Positions 45,366-56,400 of a stretch of 60,387 bases of DNA are shown here, piece after piece. The stretch spans positions 33,175 to 93,561 of the forward strand of contig ML986766.1 of assembly GCA_010094045.1 (NCBI GenBank), given 5' to 3'. Below the pieces are notes generated by a model. It did no database searches. It had not been told where the DNA came from and was given only the letters and a program-made list of their open reading frames with translations. This DNA is from Lojkania enalia (Eukaryota > Ascomycota > Dothideomycetes > Pleosporales). The position numbers and the translations under genes were made by a program. Within the stretch, counting starts at the first letter, position 1, and each line of letters begins with the position of its first letter.

Positions 45366-47313
45366 CTACTTCCAGCTGGCCTTGATCCGATCGGCAGCCA
45401 TTTCGGCAACACCGTAGACCGGAGCCATTGTATGACCGCTCAGTTGCATGGGAATGATCGAAGCATCGACGACCCTAACGTTGCGTGTGCCGTGAACCTT
45501 GACATCCGAATCAACGACCCCACCAAGCTCCTTAGGTAACATAGCACAGGAACCAACGACGTGCAGAGCGTTCAGCGCTGTGATCGACCTAGTTAGCGCG
45601 CAAGATAACGCCACGTGGCAAGAAATACCAACTTACCATTTGCCTTCAAGAACGTCGCCCATTGCTCGTCAGACGCATCAAGGGGCAGCTTAGTGTATCC
45701 GGGAGACGAGTTGTCGGCAATTAGGTCAGTGAGAGGCGCTGTGGCATAAGCTTTCTGCGAGAGGCGTCCTACGGCGGTCAACATATCGAGATCGAAATCT
45801 GTCGATAGGAGATTGGCGGTTATAGATGGCACTTCGATATTGTCGCGTGAACTCAGATGAACGCTGCCCCACGAAAACGGCATCGAGGTCCAGAACTGTT
45901 CGAGGAGGCCGCCATCGCCGGTGTTGGTCGGGAACAATTCGGCAATCGTGATGTTCTTGTTGAATATCAAGTCGTGCTGAATCCGGAATCGTCTCTCGAT
46001 GGCGCTTGGGCTTATGGCTCCGTCCGATGTAGCTGAGAGGGCCTTAGCCCATGAACGCAGCTTTTTGAATGTCGAAGCTGCTAGAGATGATGTCTTGCTA
46101 CCAAAGACGTCTTGGGCTGTGGGCATAGTTGCGTACCCAATGCGACCAGTGATATTATTGCTTAGATTATAAGTCATAGCGACGATGTTGTGATCTTGCA
46201 TGGACTCTCCAACGCCCGGTAAGTTTACCTTGGTCGGGATTCCGAGCTTCTTCAGAATCCTGAAGATACAAGTCAGTTCCATACCCAATAATGCTTGAAG
46301 TGCAGCATCCCCCACTCACTTTGGGTTCCCAACTCCGGAAGCTTCAAGGATAAGGGGGGATCTATAGGCGCTAGCTGATATGACTACCTCCTTCCTAGCT
46401 CCAACCTTGATAATTGCGCCCGACGGGCTCACATATTCGAAGCCAGTGGCGACTGCCTGCTTACCAGAGCCACTCGCCCATGTGATTCTCTTAACAGTCC
46501 CCTTAATAACCTTAAGGTTTGTCCTGGCCTCCGCAGGCGTGTAGTAAGCGCGAGCGGAATCTTCCCGGACCCCGGCCTCCGGATCCAGGGTTTGGGGAGC
46601 CGCAACAAAGCCTCGAGGATCGCCGCCATTCAAGTCAGTAATTGGTCCCAGCCCCAAGGACTCCCACGTGGCGCGAGCTTTGTCATAGAACGATCCATTC
46701 GATATTATGAACGGGAACCCATTGTCGAGAGGGCCGCTGTCGCCGTGAACACTAGCGTCGTACGTCGCACCTACCTCAATCTGTGCGCTTGATGGTGCAA
46801 TAAATCTTTCCCCGAGCTTGTAATAAGAGAAAACGGAGTTCCAATTCCAGCCTTTATTGCCCAGTTTCTCCCAGGCATCGTATTGCGCTTTGTCGCCACG
46901 GATATATACCATTCCTAGGAAGCAGTAACAAGTCAGCCTATACAAGAAAACATATAGCAAAATATATTTAGCGGATATATACCATTGATAGCGCTCGTTC
47001 CCCCAAGCGCCTTTCCAGCACGATAAGTCAAGTTCCTTGAGCCTAATTCTGGCCCAGTGACAGAAGGATACTGATAATTGATAGATGCGTTGAAGTTGGC
47101 GAATAAAAAGTCTATCGACTGGACGCCAGGATCTTGGCGTACATCGTCTCCAGCCTCAATGACAGCGACAGTGATATCAGAACGCTCGGAAAGACGATTG
47201 GCTATAACTAAACCCGCGGTGCCACCGCCAGCAATGACATAGTCGAATGTGTCACCCCGTGCTGTAGCAAGATAGGCTAGCAAAAGGAATTGGAGCGATT
47301 TGTAGGTATTCAT
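45366..47313 (-). CDS. GMC-family FAD oxidoreductase (secreted)
   Basis: Glucose-methanol-choline flavoprotein of 586 residues, the usual length. Exons are 47313-46983, 46914-46320, 46259-45637 and 45577-45366; each junction restores a conserved block (SAING-MVYIRG, GVGNPK-ILKKLGIP, FLKAN-ALNALHVVG). The N-terminus is a signal peptide (MNTYKSLQFLLLAYLATARG), then the FAD motif FDYVIAGGGTAG and the GMC signature near GKALGGTSAING. The catalytic pair is His522 (ALHVVGSCAM) and His565 (SGHTMAPVYG), 43 residues apart as in aryl-alcohol oxidases. The family oxidises alcohols using O2 or makes C-C or C-O bonds in fungal pathways. It lies beyond the regulator, so membership of the cluster is likely but not certain. 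Confidence 0.92.
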
Positions 47314-48023
47314 TCCGCCACTATCTTGAATATGCAGAAAATCGAATAAGGGAACTGAGAATTCCTTGGCGCAGAAGATGCGAGGTGGATAAGGCCAATG
47401 CAAGACCTGGAAACAAGGTGATCAGTCTTGGAAGCACTTAAATATATGAGACGTGCATTCAGGAAGGGGGATACAAGATTTGCTAGCTATAAGGAGAGCA
47501 GGGGGGGTGGCTAAATGAGTGTGCGGTGCTGCCGACACAATTCCTCTTTTTACGAAAGCTGAATGACATTTTGAAACCGACCTCGGCGCTTTGATCAGTC
47601 TTTGGATATAGTTGCGCCTCCACTTCGGTAATTACGGAGAATCCTATCGGGAGTTAATGAAGTCAGCGGCTTAAAAAAATAAGAGCTCGTGTTCCTCACG
47701 TCGCAACACCACCCCATATCCAAAATAGGAAAGTGGCTTGACTAGTGCAGAGCACGTCGGCTCATATAACGCCTCGCTTGCTGTTCAATCAAACATTGTT
47801 AAAAAGCTCGTCACAGAAAGTAATGGAAGCTTATATCGATATTCGTTGACCGAGGTATTCGCTAGGAACAAACCAGAATGTTATTGGCAGACTGAGAGGT
47901 TCCTATCTGGATGTCTAACGCACAGGTAACCTACAGCATCGGTCATGTCAGCTGATCATTTCGACCCAGCCATATCCGCTCGAGCCCGGCCCGTGTCCAA
48001 CGTCCAATCAACTAATTCATAAT
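47314..48023. other. Intergenic region between GMC and AKR genes
   Basis: 0.7 kb holding the GMC promoter (TATA-like ATATATTTAAG on the minus strand near 47435-47445) and the 3' flank of the reductase gene. No further gene seen. Confidence 0.5.
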
Positions 48024-49044
48024 TCACCGACTACTCAACATCTCATAGTTATCCAGCGACGCCTCAGCCTTAACACTCTTCCAGACTTCGTCAATCTTCT
48101 TGACCGCCTCGTCACTCAGAGGTCCAGCCTTAATTGATTGCATGGTCTCCTTGAATTGCTGGATGTTCCTCGCTCCCACAATAATGACATCGCCCTTCTG
48201 CATGTTTGAATGATATACCACCCAGCGGTAAGCCAGCTCTGCCCTTGAGACGTTCTCATCCTTGGCAATCTGCTCCCAGACATCGAGCACGGCCACAAAG
48301 CTAGGTCGGTTGTACATGCCGTTGTAGACCTGAGCAAGCGGCTGTCCCTCGCCGAATCGGCCTTGGGGATCGGTCAATTGGGCCTTGGACTTTGAAAGAA
48401 AGCCTCCGGCAATCGGGCTGTACGCGTAGAAGGCCATGTTATGCTTGCGAATGATGGGAAAGATCTCTTCATCCGCACGGCGCGCAACAGCCGAGTAGTT
48501 ACCTTGATAAACGGATGGGACCACGAAGTTGTTCTCCTTGGCAACACGAACCATTTCCTCGACCTCAGCACCGAGAAAGTTGGAGAGCCCGAGGCGCTTG
48601 AAGGCGCCTGCCTTGTAGAGTTCGTCGAGTCCGCTGAGAGTCTCCTTGAATGGGATCCTCCGGTCCGGCGCATGAAGATAGTAAACGTCAACCTAAATTC
48701 CGTGAGCAGAGTCGCATCAATCGCTGAGATTGAGGTCTATGCAACCCCTCACTTACGCTATCGGTGTTGAGCTTCTTCAGACTAGCCTTGCAAGAATTTA
48801 TCATGACGTCCTTTGAACAGAGCTGTGGACTGAAACCGCCGGGCATCTTGGTATCGATGATGAATTTGGAAGCGGCGCCCGCCTTGCCCATTACCTCCTC
48901 TGAAGCGCCATAGACCTCTGCCGTGTCGATGATTTCGATTCCAGCCTCCTCGAGGACTTTCAACCACTCCCTGACCTCATCTACGGAGCTAGCCAACCAC
49001 GCCGCACCTCCGAAGGCTACCTTGACACCGTTTGTAGCAGACAT
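48024..49044 (-). CDS. Aldo/keto reductase (AKR7-like)
   Basis: NADPH-dependent carbonyl reductase, 318 residues, cytosolic. Exons are 49044-48757 and 48692-48024; the 64-bp intron (GTAAGT...TTTAG) joins NTDS to VDVYYLHAPD in phase 0. The catalytic tetrad is complete: Asp40 and Tyr45 (IDTAEVYG), Lys66 (DTKMPGG) and His103 (YYLHAPD). RLGLSNF and YSPIAGGFL follow, and VIIVGARN marks the cofactor side. The short form resembles aflatoxin-aldehyde-reductase relatives. If the synthase releases an aldehyde, this enzyme could reduce it; a general detoxifying role is equally possible. It is the last intact gene before the transposon-rich block. Confidence 0.92.
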
Positions 49045-50149
49045 GTTGTGGATGTGAATAGGACCTCCGGTGATCTAGTGTTGTATGATTCGTTCAAGGT
49101 ACAGGTTGTAAATCGAGACGAGCTCTGCTTCTTTTATATTCATTGCAAAACACCCCACAATGATGTCGTCAACAAAGCGGGCGGCTACCTAGCTTTGTGC
49201 GACACGGGGTAACTTGGTCTCGTTTGACCGTCGGGCTTTTAAATCAAGGGCGATTTGTCATCGGCTTCTGTTTGTCGACCGCTCCAGATTTGGTAAAGTG
49301 TTAATACGCACGTACCAAGTCGGGCCTGCCTCGCCACAGGGAATCCATATATTTACCTATCGGCATTTGATCTACTCGTGCGGATATTTTTCACCGTTGT
49401 AATGGGTATCAGGCAGTGATACAAATGTATAACCACATTCAGTGTGATATAACCCAGCTCGCAGGAGAGCAAGGCATGGTTGGCCGGGACATCTTCCTCC
49501 CTGGTCAATATAGCCAATTGCGAATGGAACCGCAGATTCTGGCACAATTCCGCATAGCAACCAACGTGAGTGCCAGGAATCCGATGAGCTAGTAATAGGG
49601 AGAATATCATGAACTGAGTGTAACGAAGTATATATTGCTATCACCAACCCGTGCCTTCCACATACTCCCATCAATGGATTCTTGTCTCCTTTTGAAGCGC
49701 TTTCTCGACTACTAATGGCGAATCATCTATATATCTATATGGGATATACCACTGATACATGTCTAGGCTGCAAAAATACGTGATCCATAGTCCTAGAACA
49801 CGTCAACACCGCATCTATTCTAAAATACGATTAGTCCATTGCTTTTCCTGCACGCCCGAGGTTCAAGCTTTTGAGAATTTTGTAGCGGGAGCACACAGCC
49901 ATCTTCAATACTAACAGTGACGAAATGACACTGTTTCCAGCACCTTTTTGCTGACATCGATTATTGCTCCCACATTAACGCCATCAAAATGCTTGAGACG
50001 CAGCCCTCCCCAAAAAGTTTGGCTGAAGTTCTGAGACAACGTAAGTGGTAAGCGAGCGCGCCACCTCATCAACTTTTTCGACCATTCTAGCGATATATTT
50101 TCACAACGCATTAAAGTACTACAAATATAATATATATCCTCGATCAAGC
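49045..50149. other. Intergenic region, no gene seen
   Basis: 1.1 kb from the reductase promoter to the transposase remnant. Open frames near 49353-49674 on the minus strand overlap in two frames and resemble no family. The 87-codon minus-strand frame ending at 50174 runs out of the transposase remnant and is not a gene. Confidence 0.5.
49131..49138 (-). promoter_or_regulatory. TATA box of the aldo/keto reductase gene
   Basis: TATAAAAG on the minus strand, 87-94 bp upstream of the reductase start codon, a normal position for a fungal core promoter. Confidence 0.55.
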
Positions 50150-51060
50150 AGTATCTATAGCACCCTTCTCGCACATACGTAAGTTATGCCCAGTCTCTCT
50201 GCAGCGACTGCAGCGTATAGAACCCTACCGACTCGCACCTAATCGCGCCTTACCTTGACGTATTTCGTCCTCTAGCTGCTGCTCAACCGCCATTTGAGCA
50301 ATAATCTCCTCTCCCTCTGCCTTTGATAAGGTGCCTCGCTTCTGAATCCGCTTCTTTCTACACTGTTTACGCGTTGTGGCGGCCTTATTTGCTTTCTTAA
50401 AGCTTAGCGACTCGATCCTTCAGTAATATAGCTGAATGAAGCATTACCTCAGCACCTTTTTCGAGCTGATTGATTGCTGTAATAATAGAGGCAGGTGATG
50501 AAATTTTATACCTTCGAATCCGATCGCGAATTAATATTAATTAAGCCTCTAATTCGCGCTGGTTGCTTGGTGTTTTAGCTTCCATATAAGAACCTCTAGC
50601 GCAGGTAGTGTTGGCATATAAAGCTTCACATTAAGCTTTAATATTACCGCTTCTGGATTATATAGGATTAAACCAGCCCTTTAAAAGCTTACGTAGATAT
50701 TATCCTTTATAATTAATTGCTGGTAGGTAGTGTAGAAAGCTGGAAGGAACTTAAGCTTTATAATATAATTAATATAGTCGCGGATTAGGCTCTCAATCTA
50801 ATAGCTGTACGCTTACTTTAACAGCGAGAAGTAACCTATATTAAAAGGCTGTAGGAGGTATAATAAGTATAATAGTATACAGAGAGTATAGATTTTATTC
50901 TTCTTATAGATTGCCTGGAATTCGAGCGAGTTATAGCTCTTATAACTATTAAGAATAAGTATTTGCTATACGCCTACTCGACAGTCCTTTATATATATGA
51001 TAAAGTGCTTTAACTACTTAACTCTAAGTTTATTAGTTGCTTATCTATTATTACTTAGTC
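50150..51060 (-). pseudogene. pogo/Fot1-type DDE transposase remnant (right)
   Basis: Minus-strand reading gives NSLEFQAIYKKNKIYTLC, LLQPFNIGYFSLLK, IESLIRDYINYI, KLKFLPAFY and IIKDNIYVSF, the standard order of a pogo/Fot1 transposase. The C-terminus carries a CCHC zinc knuckle CSRCRETGHNLRMC (about 50174-50216). Stops and Cys-to-Tyr, Ala-to-Val-type changes are RIP-like and increase away from the gene island. The sequence is diverged from the left remnant, so they are different elements of one superfamily, placed in inverse orientation with C-termini facing the cluster. Confidence 0.8.
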
Positions 51061-53142
51061 CGATAGTTTAATTCTTAGATATATTATCACCCTCGTACTA
51101 GATAGAGAGGTAGTATTAACTAGTAAAGTATAATGGCCTCTAATTAGCCGAGTGTAAGATAGGATGGTGACTAAGAGTGATCACGTGCTGCGGGGGGAAT
51201 TATTCTTGTAGGCTTGTAATAGAAGTGCGCAAGTAGAGTGTACGAAGGATATTCAAGTTGACTATAAAGGGCTATAAAGGTTAGAGTTGTAAGGTTATTA
51301 AATACAATTTAGTTCCTTTACTATTCTTCCTGCTCAATTACTTAGTTAACTAAGTAACTAAGCACGTTATATATTCTGTATTAGTTTTATTCCGCTAACT
51401 ATATAGAGTCCCAGATCTTAATTAGGTCTAGTATAGAGATCCTACTAGGGACATCTATAATACTACCTCTTCTCTTTAAGCTCTTAGCTTAAGAGTTATC
51501 CTGTTCTAATCCGGTATATAGTAAGATTAGTATGCTGTCTTTATTACCACTATATATATCTTTAATACCTTCTCTTCGTCGCTTTACCCTAGATAGATAC
51601 TATTACGCCGATTATATAGACTACTTAGGCGAGATTATTATACCTTATTCCTAATACTCTTATAAGGAGCTAACTTATAAGATAGATAAGAAGGAGATAC
51701 CTAAGAAGTTATATTATTTAGAATATTTTTATACTAGTATATATTTATTATATAATACTAATTATAATACTTAAGGTATATATATATTATAATTCTATAC
51801 TATTAATTTACGTCTAATTCTTTCTAGTAGTAAAGTAGGATGCTAAAGTTGTAAAATTAGAGGAGAATATTCTCCTGATTTAAGAAGAGTTAGAATAGCT
51901 TCTTAATAAGGTAGCAGTAGCTTATATAAAGATCTAGTATCTTTATAAGATTCGTAAATATATAAAATATAGGTAGGTAGAGGGTTATAAATATATATAG
52001 GAGTAGATTAAGGAAGAGAAAGAAACGGATTATAAGGCGGGTCGTCTTCTTAAAGTAGAGTTATCTCCTATAATATAGCTAATATTATTTAATTCTACTA
52101 CTCTATCTCTAAATTTCCTTTATAAATTTAGTTTTTATAATATACTTATAATACTATAGAGTTAAAGTTTTCTTCTAGTTTTTAGATATTATTCTATAGA
52201 TTTCTATACTCGTCTATTTCTAACTATTTAATTAGATAGTATTACTTACTATTCTATATCTTATATCTTATTATTTTCTTAATCTTCTATCTCTAGTCTT
52301 CTCTATATACGTCTATATTATATACTACTAGTTTAGTATCCTAAGGTACTTTTTCTATAAGTACGATATAGAAGGTTAAATAGATTTTTATAGTTGTAGA
52401 TAATATAAGTTAGTAGTTTACGGGTAATATTTATTTCTTAACTTTATATAGTCTAATTTTAATATAGTCTAGTTTACTATTTAGTTATTTACTTTAAATA
52501 TTTTATTATAGCAGCTAAACTTTTTCTACCTTCTTAAAGTAAGGTAGTTGTTTATATTTCTTATTATAATACTTCTTTATAATATATTATAGGAACTAAA
52601 AGTCTTTCTTTAGCAAATCTTATATTTACTAAATAATCTCGACTTATTCTTATACTTATAGTATCTATAATACTTTATTATAGGAAATAAAATAGGTGTA
52701 CTTTATAAGTCTATCTATAACTATTATAATAGAGTTATATACTTCTTTTTTAGGATAGTCTTTTAACTTTAGTAACTTAATGATAAAGTCTATAGTAATT
52801 TCTATTTATAGTCTAGTTAGTATTTTTAGATTTTATAATAGTTTATAAAATATATATTAATTAGATTTATTTTATTAGTAATCTATATATTCCCGTAATA
52901 TTTTTTTTACCTATTCTCTTATCTTAGAAAAGTAGAATCTTCTAAGGATTTGTTCTAGCGTTTTCTCTATTCCTTAGTATCTATAAGTAGGAGTTTTATA
53001 GAACTACCTAATAAATTCTTTTCTAATTTTAGCTAGTATATAGATTTAATTATAAATATATAGTAGTCTATCTATCTATTCTATCTCTTATTCTTAGAGT
53101 TCTTTAAGTATTCTATCTATTATTAATCTAATTAGAATTATC
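51061..53142. mobile_element. RIP-degraded retroelement debris
   Basis: Very A+T-rich. A less mutated stretch at 51150-51400 starts TGTAAGATAGG and may be an old LTR. Around 52660-52760 the minus strand reads VIVDRLIKYTYFIS, the first Asp block of a Gypsy integrase core, with stops on both sides. Element B' begins at 53143, apparently inserted into this debris. No intact frame. Confidence 0.6.
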
Positions 53143-53424
53143 TGTAATAGTATAGGTAAGATAATAGGTCTAAATGCGGTATAAATCTACTTAGAGGTAT
53201 ATAGGAGTGTATAGAGGTTTAGGGACCTAAGAATTCTATTAACACCTATAGGCCTTATACGAAAGGATATAGAAGAACTACTAAGCTACTTAGGAGGGAG
53301 TATATAACTATATACGGAAGGGAAAAGGGGCGGAGCTGGGGGTAAGATAAGATAAGCGAAAAGCTTTAGGATAAGGTTATATATAAAGTTTTTCGTAGAA
53401 CGATTTCTTCGTATTATTATATTA
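53143..53424 (-). repeat. 3' LTR of element B' (282 bp)
   Basis: Pairs with 60042-60323 and, inverted, with 7953-8234; all three are 282 bp. Plus strand starts TGTAATAGTATAGG. Differences between copies are almost all C/T or G/A. Confidence 0.87.
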
Positions 53425-56400
53425 CCCCCCTTCTTATAGGCTGATAGTTCCTATCTATACTAGTTCGGGAGGGAATTAGGGCTATTATAGATAGGTTCTA
53501 GTATAAAGAAATTTCTTTAAGAAGGTATTTATTAGTAAGAACTAATATATATAGTTACCTATAGAGATGCGTTTATATATTAACGTAATATTAAGTAAGG
53601 TTTTTATAGTAAATATAATTGACCTATATATTAGCTAGTAACTACTATCGCAATAGTTTATTAATATTGCAATTTCGTCGTGTATAGTAACAAGTGTTTA
53701 CCAGCCTTAGTATATTGCTAGGTTGCTATTAACTAAGCTTTCTTAACTAAATAATAACTTCTACTCTATATATATTATTGCGCGTCCCTAGTACTATTAA
53801 TTATTAAAGTATTACTAACGCTTTATAGAAAAAAATTAATTAATATACTACTCCGCCTACCTTCTAGAGCCTCTTTAGAGGCCTTCTAAATTATCTACCT
53901 TTAAATTATATACGCGCTTACTCGTAGATAGTATATAATATTTACCTTTTAGTCTCTAAGATTAAAAAAATATAAGTATTATACCTTATAAAATAAAAAG
54001 TACAACCCTGTATAAATTGTATCTAATACTAGTAGAATACTTATTACTAATATACTTATAGATCCCCTTCTACTATAAGGAGGAGTTTCTAGTCTTCTAG
54101 GGCTATCTTAAACTATAGATAGTAGCCTGATATACTAGAGATAAGGAGGATAAAAAAGTAGCCTTTAAGGCTATTTTAGAATCTACTTATAGTCTAGCGT
54201 TTATAGCTTAGATTATAAAGAGTTAGAAAGATAACCTTTTTACGGCTAGTATCTAAGTAGCTTTATTCTACTAGAGTACTAAGTTACTCTATTAAGTTTC
54301 AGCCTTAGAGGCTTTAATATCGCGGTGCTCTCGGGCGGTTAAAAATAAGGTAGAAGAGGTTTAAGGAGAGTCTAGAAGGAAGAAAGAGAAAGGAGAGTAA
54401 AGGAGGAGAAGATTAGGGAGGTATCTAACAGCCTACTATTAGACCCTCCAGATTCTATAGAGGAGTAATTTTAGGCCTATAATTTAGTTTTCTAATCTAC
54501 TATTTAACTCTTATATATTATCGTCTATTAGATAATCTATATTTTTTATACTATCCTTATATACTTTAATCTATTTAGTTAGGGCTTTTAGAGGTCCTAG
54601 CTAATTCGGATACTTATTATAAAAAGCTCTTAGCTTATAAAACGAACCTATAAAATTTGAGATTTTATATTAGACTAGGTTAGAATTATATCCTACCTAT
54701 TTTATATAGTATTTAAGGGTCTTATAATATAGCTTACTAGCTAGTATTTCCTTAACCTCCTACTCTTCTACCCCCTTAATAGCAATAGCAGGTGGTTTCA
54801 GAACTTCTTACCCTAATAGAAAGTCCTAGAGGTTTTTATATAGTAGGTTTAGTACGAAGATATTATATATTCTTAACCCTAGGAGTAGCTGTAGATAGTA
54901 TAAGTTTCTAACCTATTCTAGTACTTTAAAAGGGCCCTCCTATTAATTAGATAGCTTTTAGCTTAGTCTCTAGACTGTAAGGTTCTTAGTATTTAAGTAG
55001 ACTATATTACTAATCCACTAATTAATCAGTTACTAGTAACGGTTAATAATAGATTATATACGATCCTAAGCCTTCTTAATATTAGCCTTTATAGTTTCCT
55101 AAGCTATATATATATAAGTTACTAGAGCTAAGGTATTTTTATAATTTAATTTATCTATTATAGTAATAGAATTAATAGAATATTTCTAATTCTAACTCTA
55201 ATAGGGCTTAGATCCGTATAGAATCTAATATAAGGATATTCTAATAGTTATATAGGGTAGAGTTACTTATACTCGGTTAATTATAGGTAATAGAGAACTC
55301 TAGTTATCCTAGTAGAAGGATACGAAAGGGTATAGTTTCTAATTAATATACTTATTTATAATCTCCGTCTATCTATTAGTCTCTTTATAATAAGTAGTAG
55401 ATAATTTAATCTTTATGCCTAAGATATAGTAGAATTTAAACTAGAAACTAGATATAAACTAAAGTTCTTAGTCTAAAATAATAGTTTTAGATATATAGCT
55501 AAAGCGGTACACCTATTAAATAAATAATTCGGCTATTCCCCGTGCGTTAATTATATAATAGTAGGGAATAGATACTGCTTATTTAGACAGGCGATTAATT
55601 ACTACTATAATCTAATTATATCTAGACTTATCTATAGGAAAATCCTTAAAGTTAATATATAGGTACTATATTAGTTAATTTAATATAGGAAGTAAGTAGA
55701 TAAAACTTGGGGTTTAGGTTTATATTAGATAAGCTTTATAGTATAGAATGCAATTCTATATATATCGTTTATAAGTAGCCTCTATACCCTTCTAGTAGTA
55801 CTTCTAGGATAGTAACTAATAGGTTTTAGTAGCACTTAGGTATGTAGAGGATACTTAGTTATAAGCCTCTTATATAAGTTATATATAAAGGCCTGAATCT
55901 AATAGAATATATAAGCGATTATTATAGAGAAGTAGTCCGTTCTCTATCTAATACTTATAGGGTAAAATAGTGCGTTTCTATATAAAGGAGGCTTGGTTTT
56001 CTTATAGTAATACGTCGATCAACTCTAGAGAGTCTAGTAATATAATCTACTTCTAGCCTTTAATAATATTTAATATAGCCGCTTAAATTATTATTTAGGT
56101 AATATAAAACTAGGCTAATTTAGTATTAATTCGGGGGTAAAGTTGATACAGTTCGAGTAGGACTTTTAACCGGTTGTTAGTTTAAGCTACTTTTAAGTTT
56201 TTTATATCTTATTCGCAACGGCTAAAGATATCTACTCTAATATTATTCTTATCTAGGGCGTACTCGATTTAGAACTAATATTAAGCTAATTCCTCGGTCT
56301 AATAAACCTAACAAGTATTAAATACCTTTATAGTTATAAAATATTTAAGTAAGCGATAATCGGTATATACTAGAATCCTAGTAGTTATAAAAGTAAGTTC

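Noticed and set aside
49911..50174. 87-codon minus-strand open frame as a host gene
   Set aside because: It begins inside the zinc-knuckle end of the transposase remnant in another frame and shows no domain.
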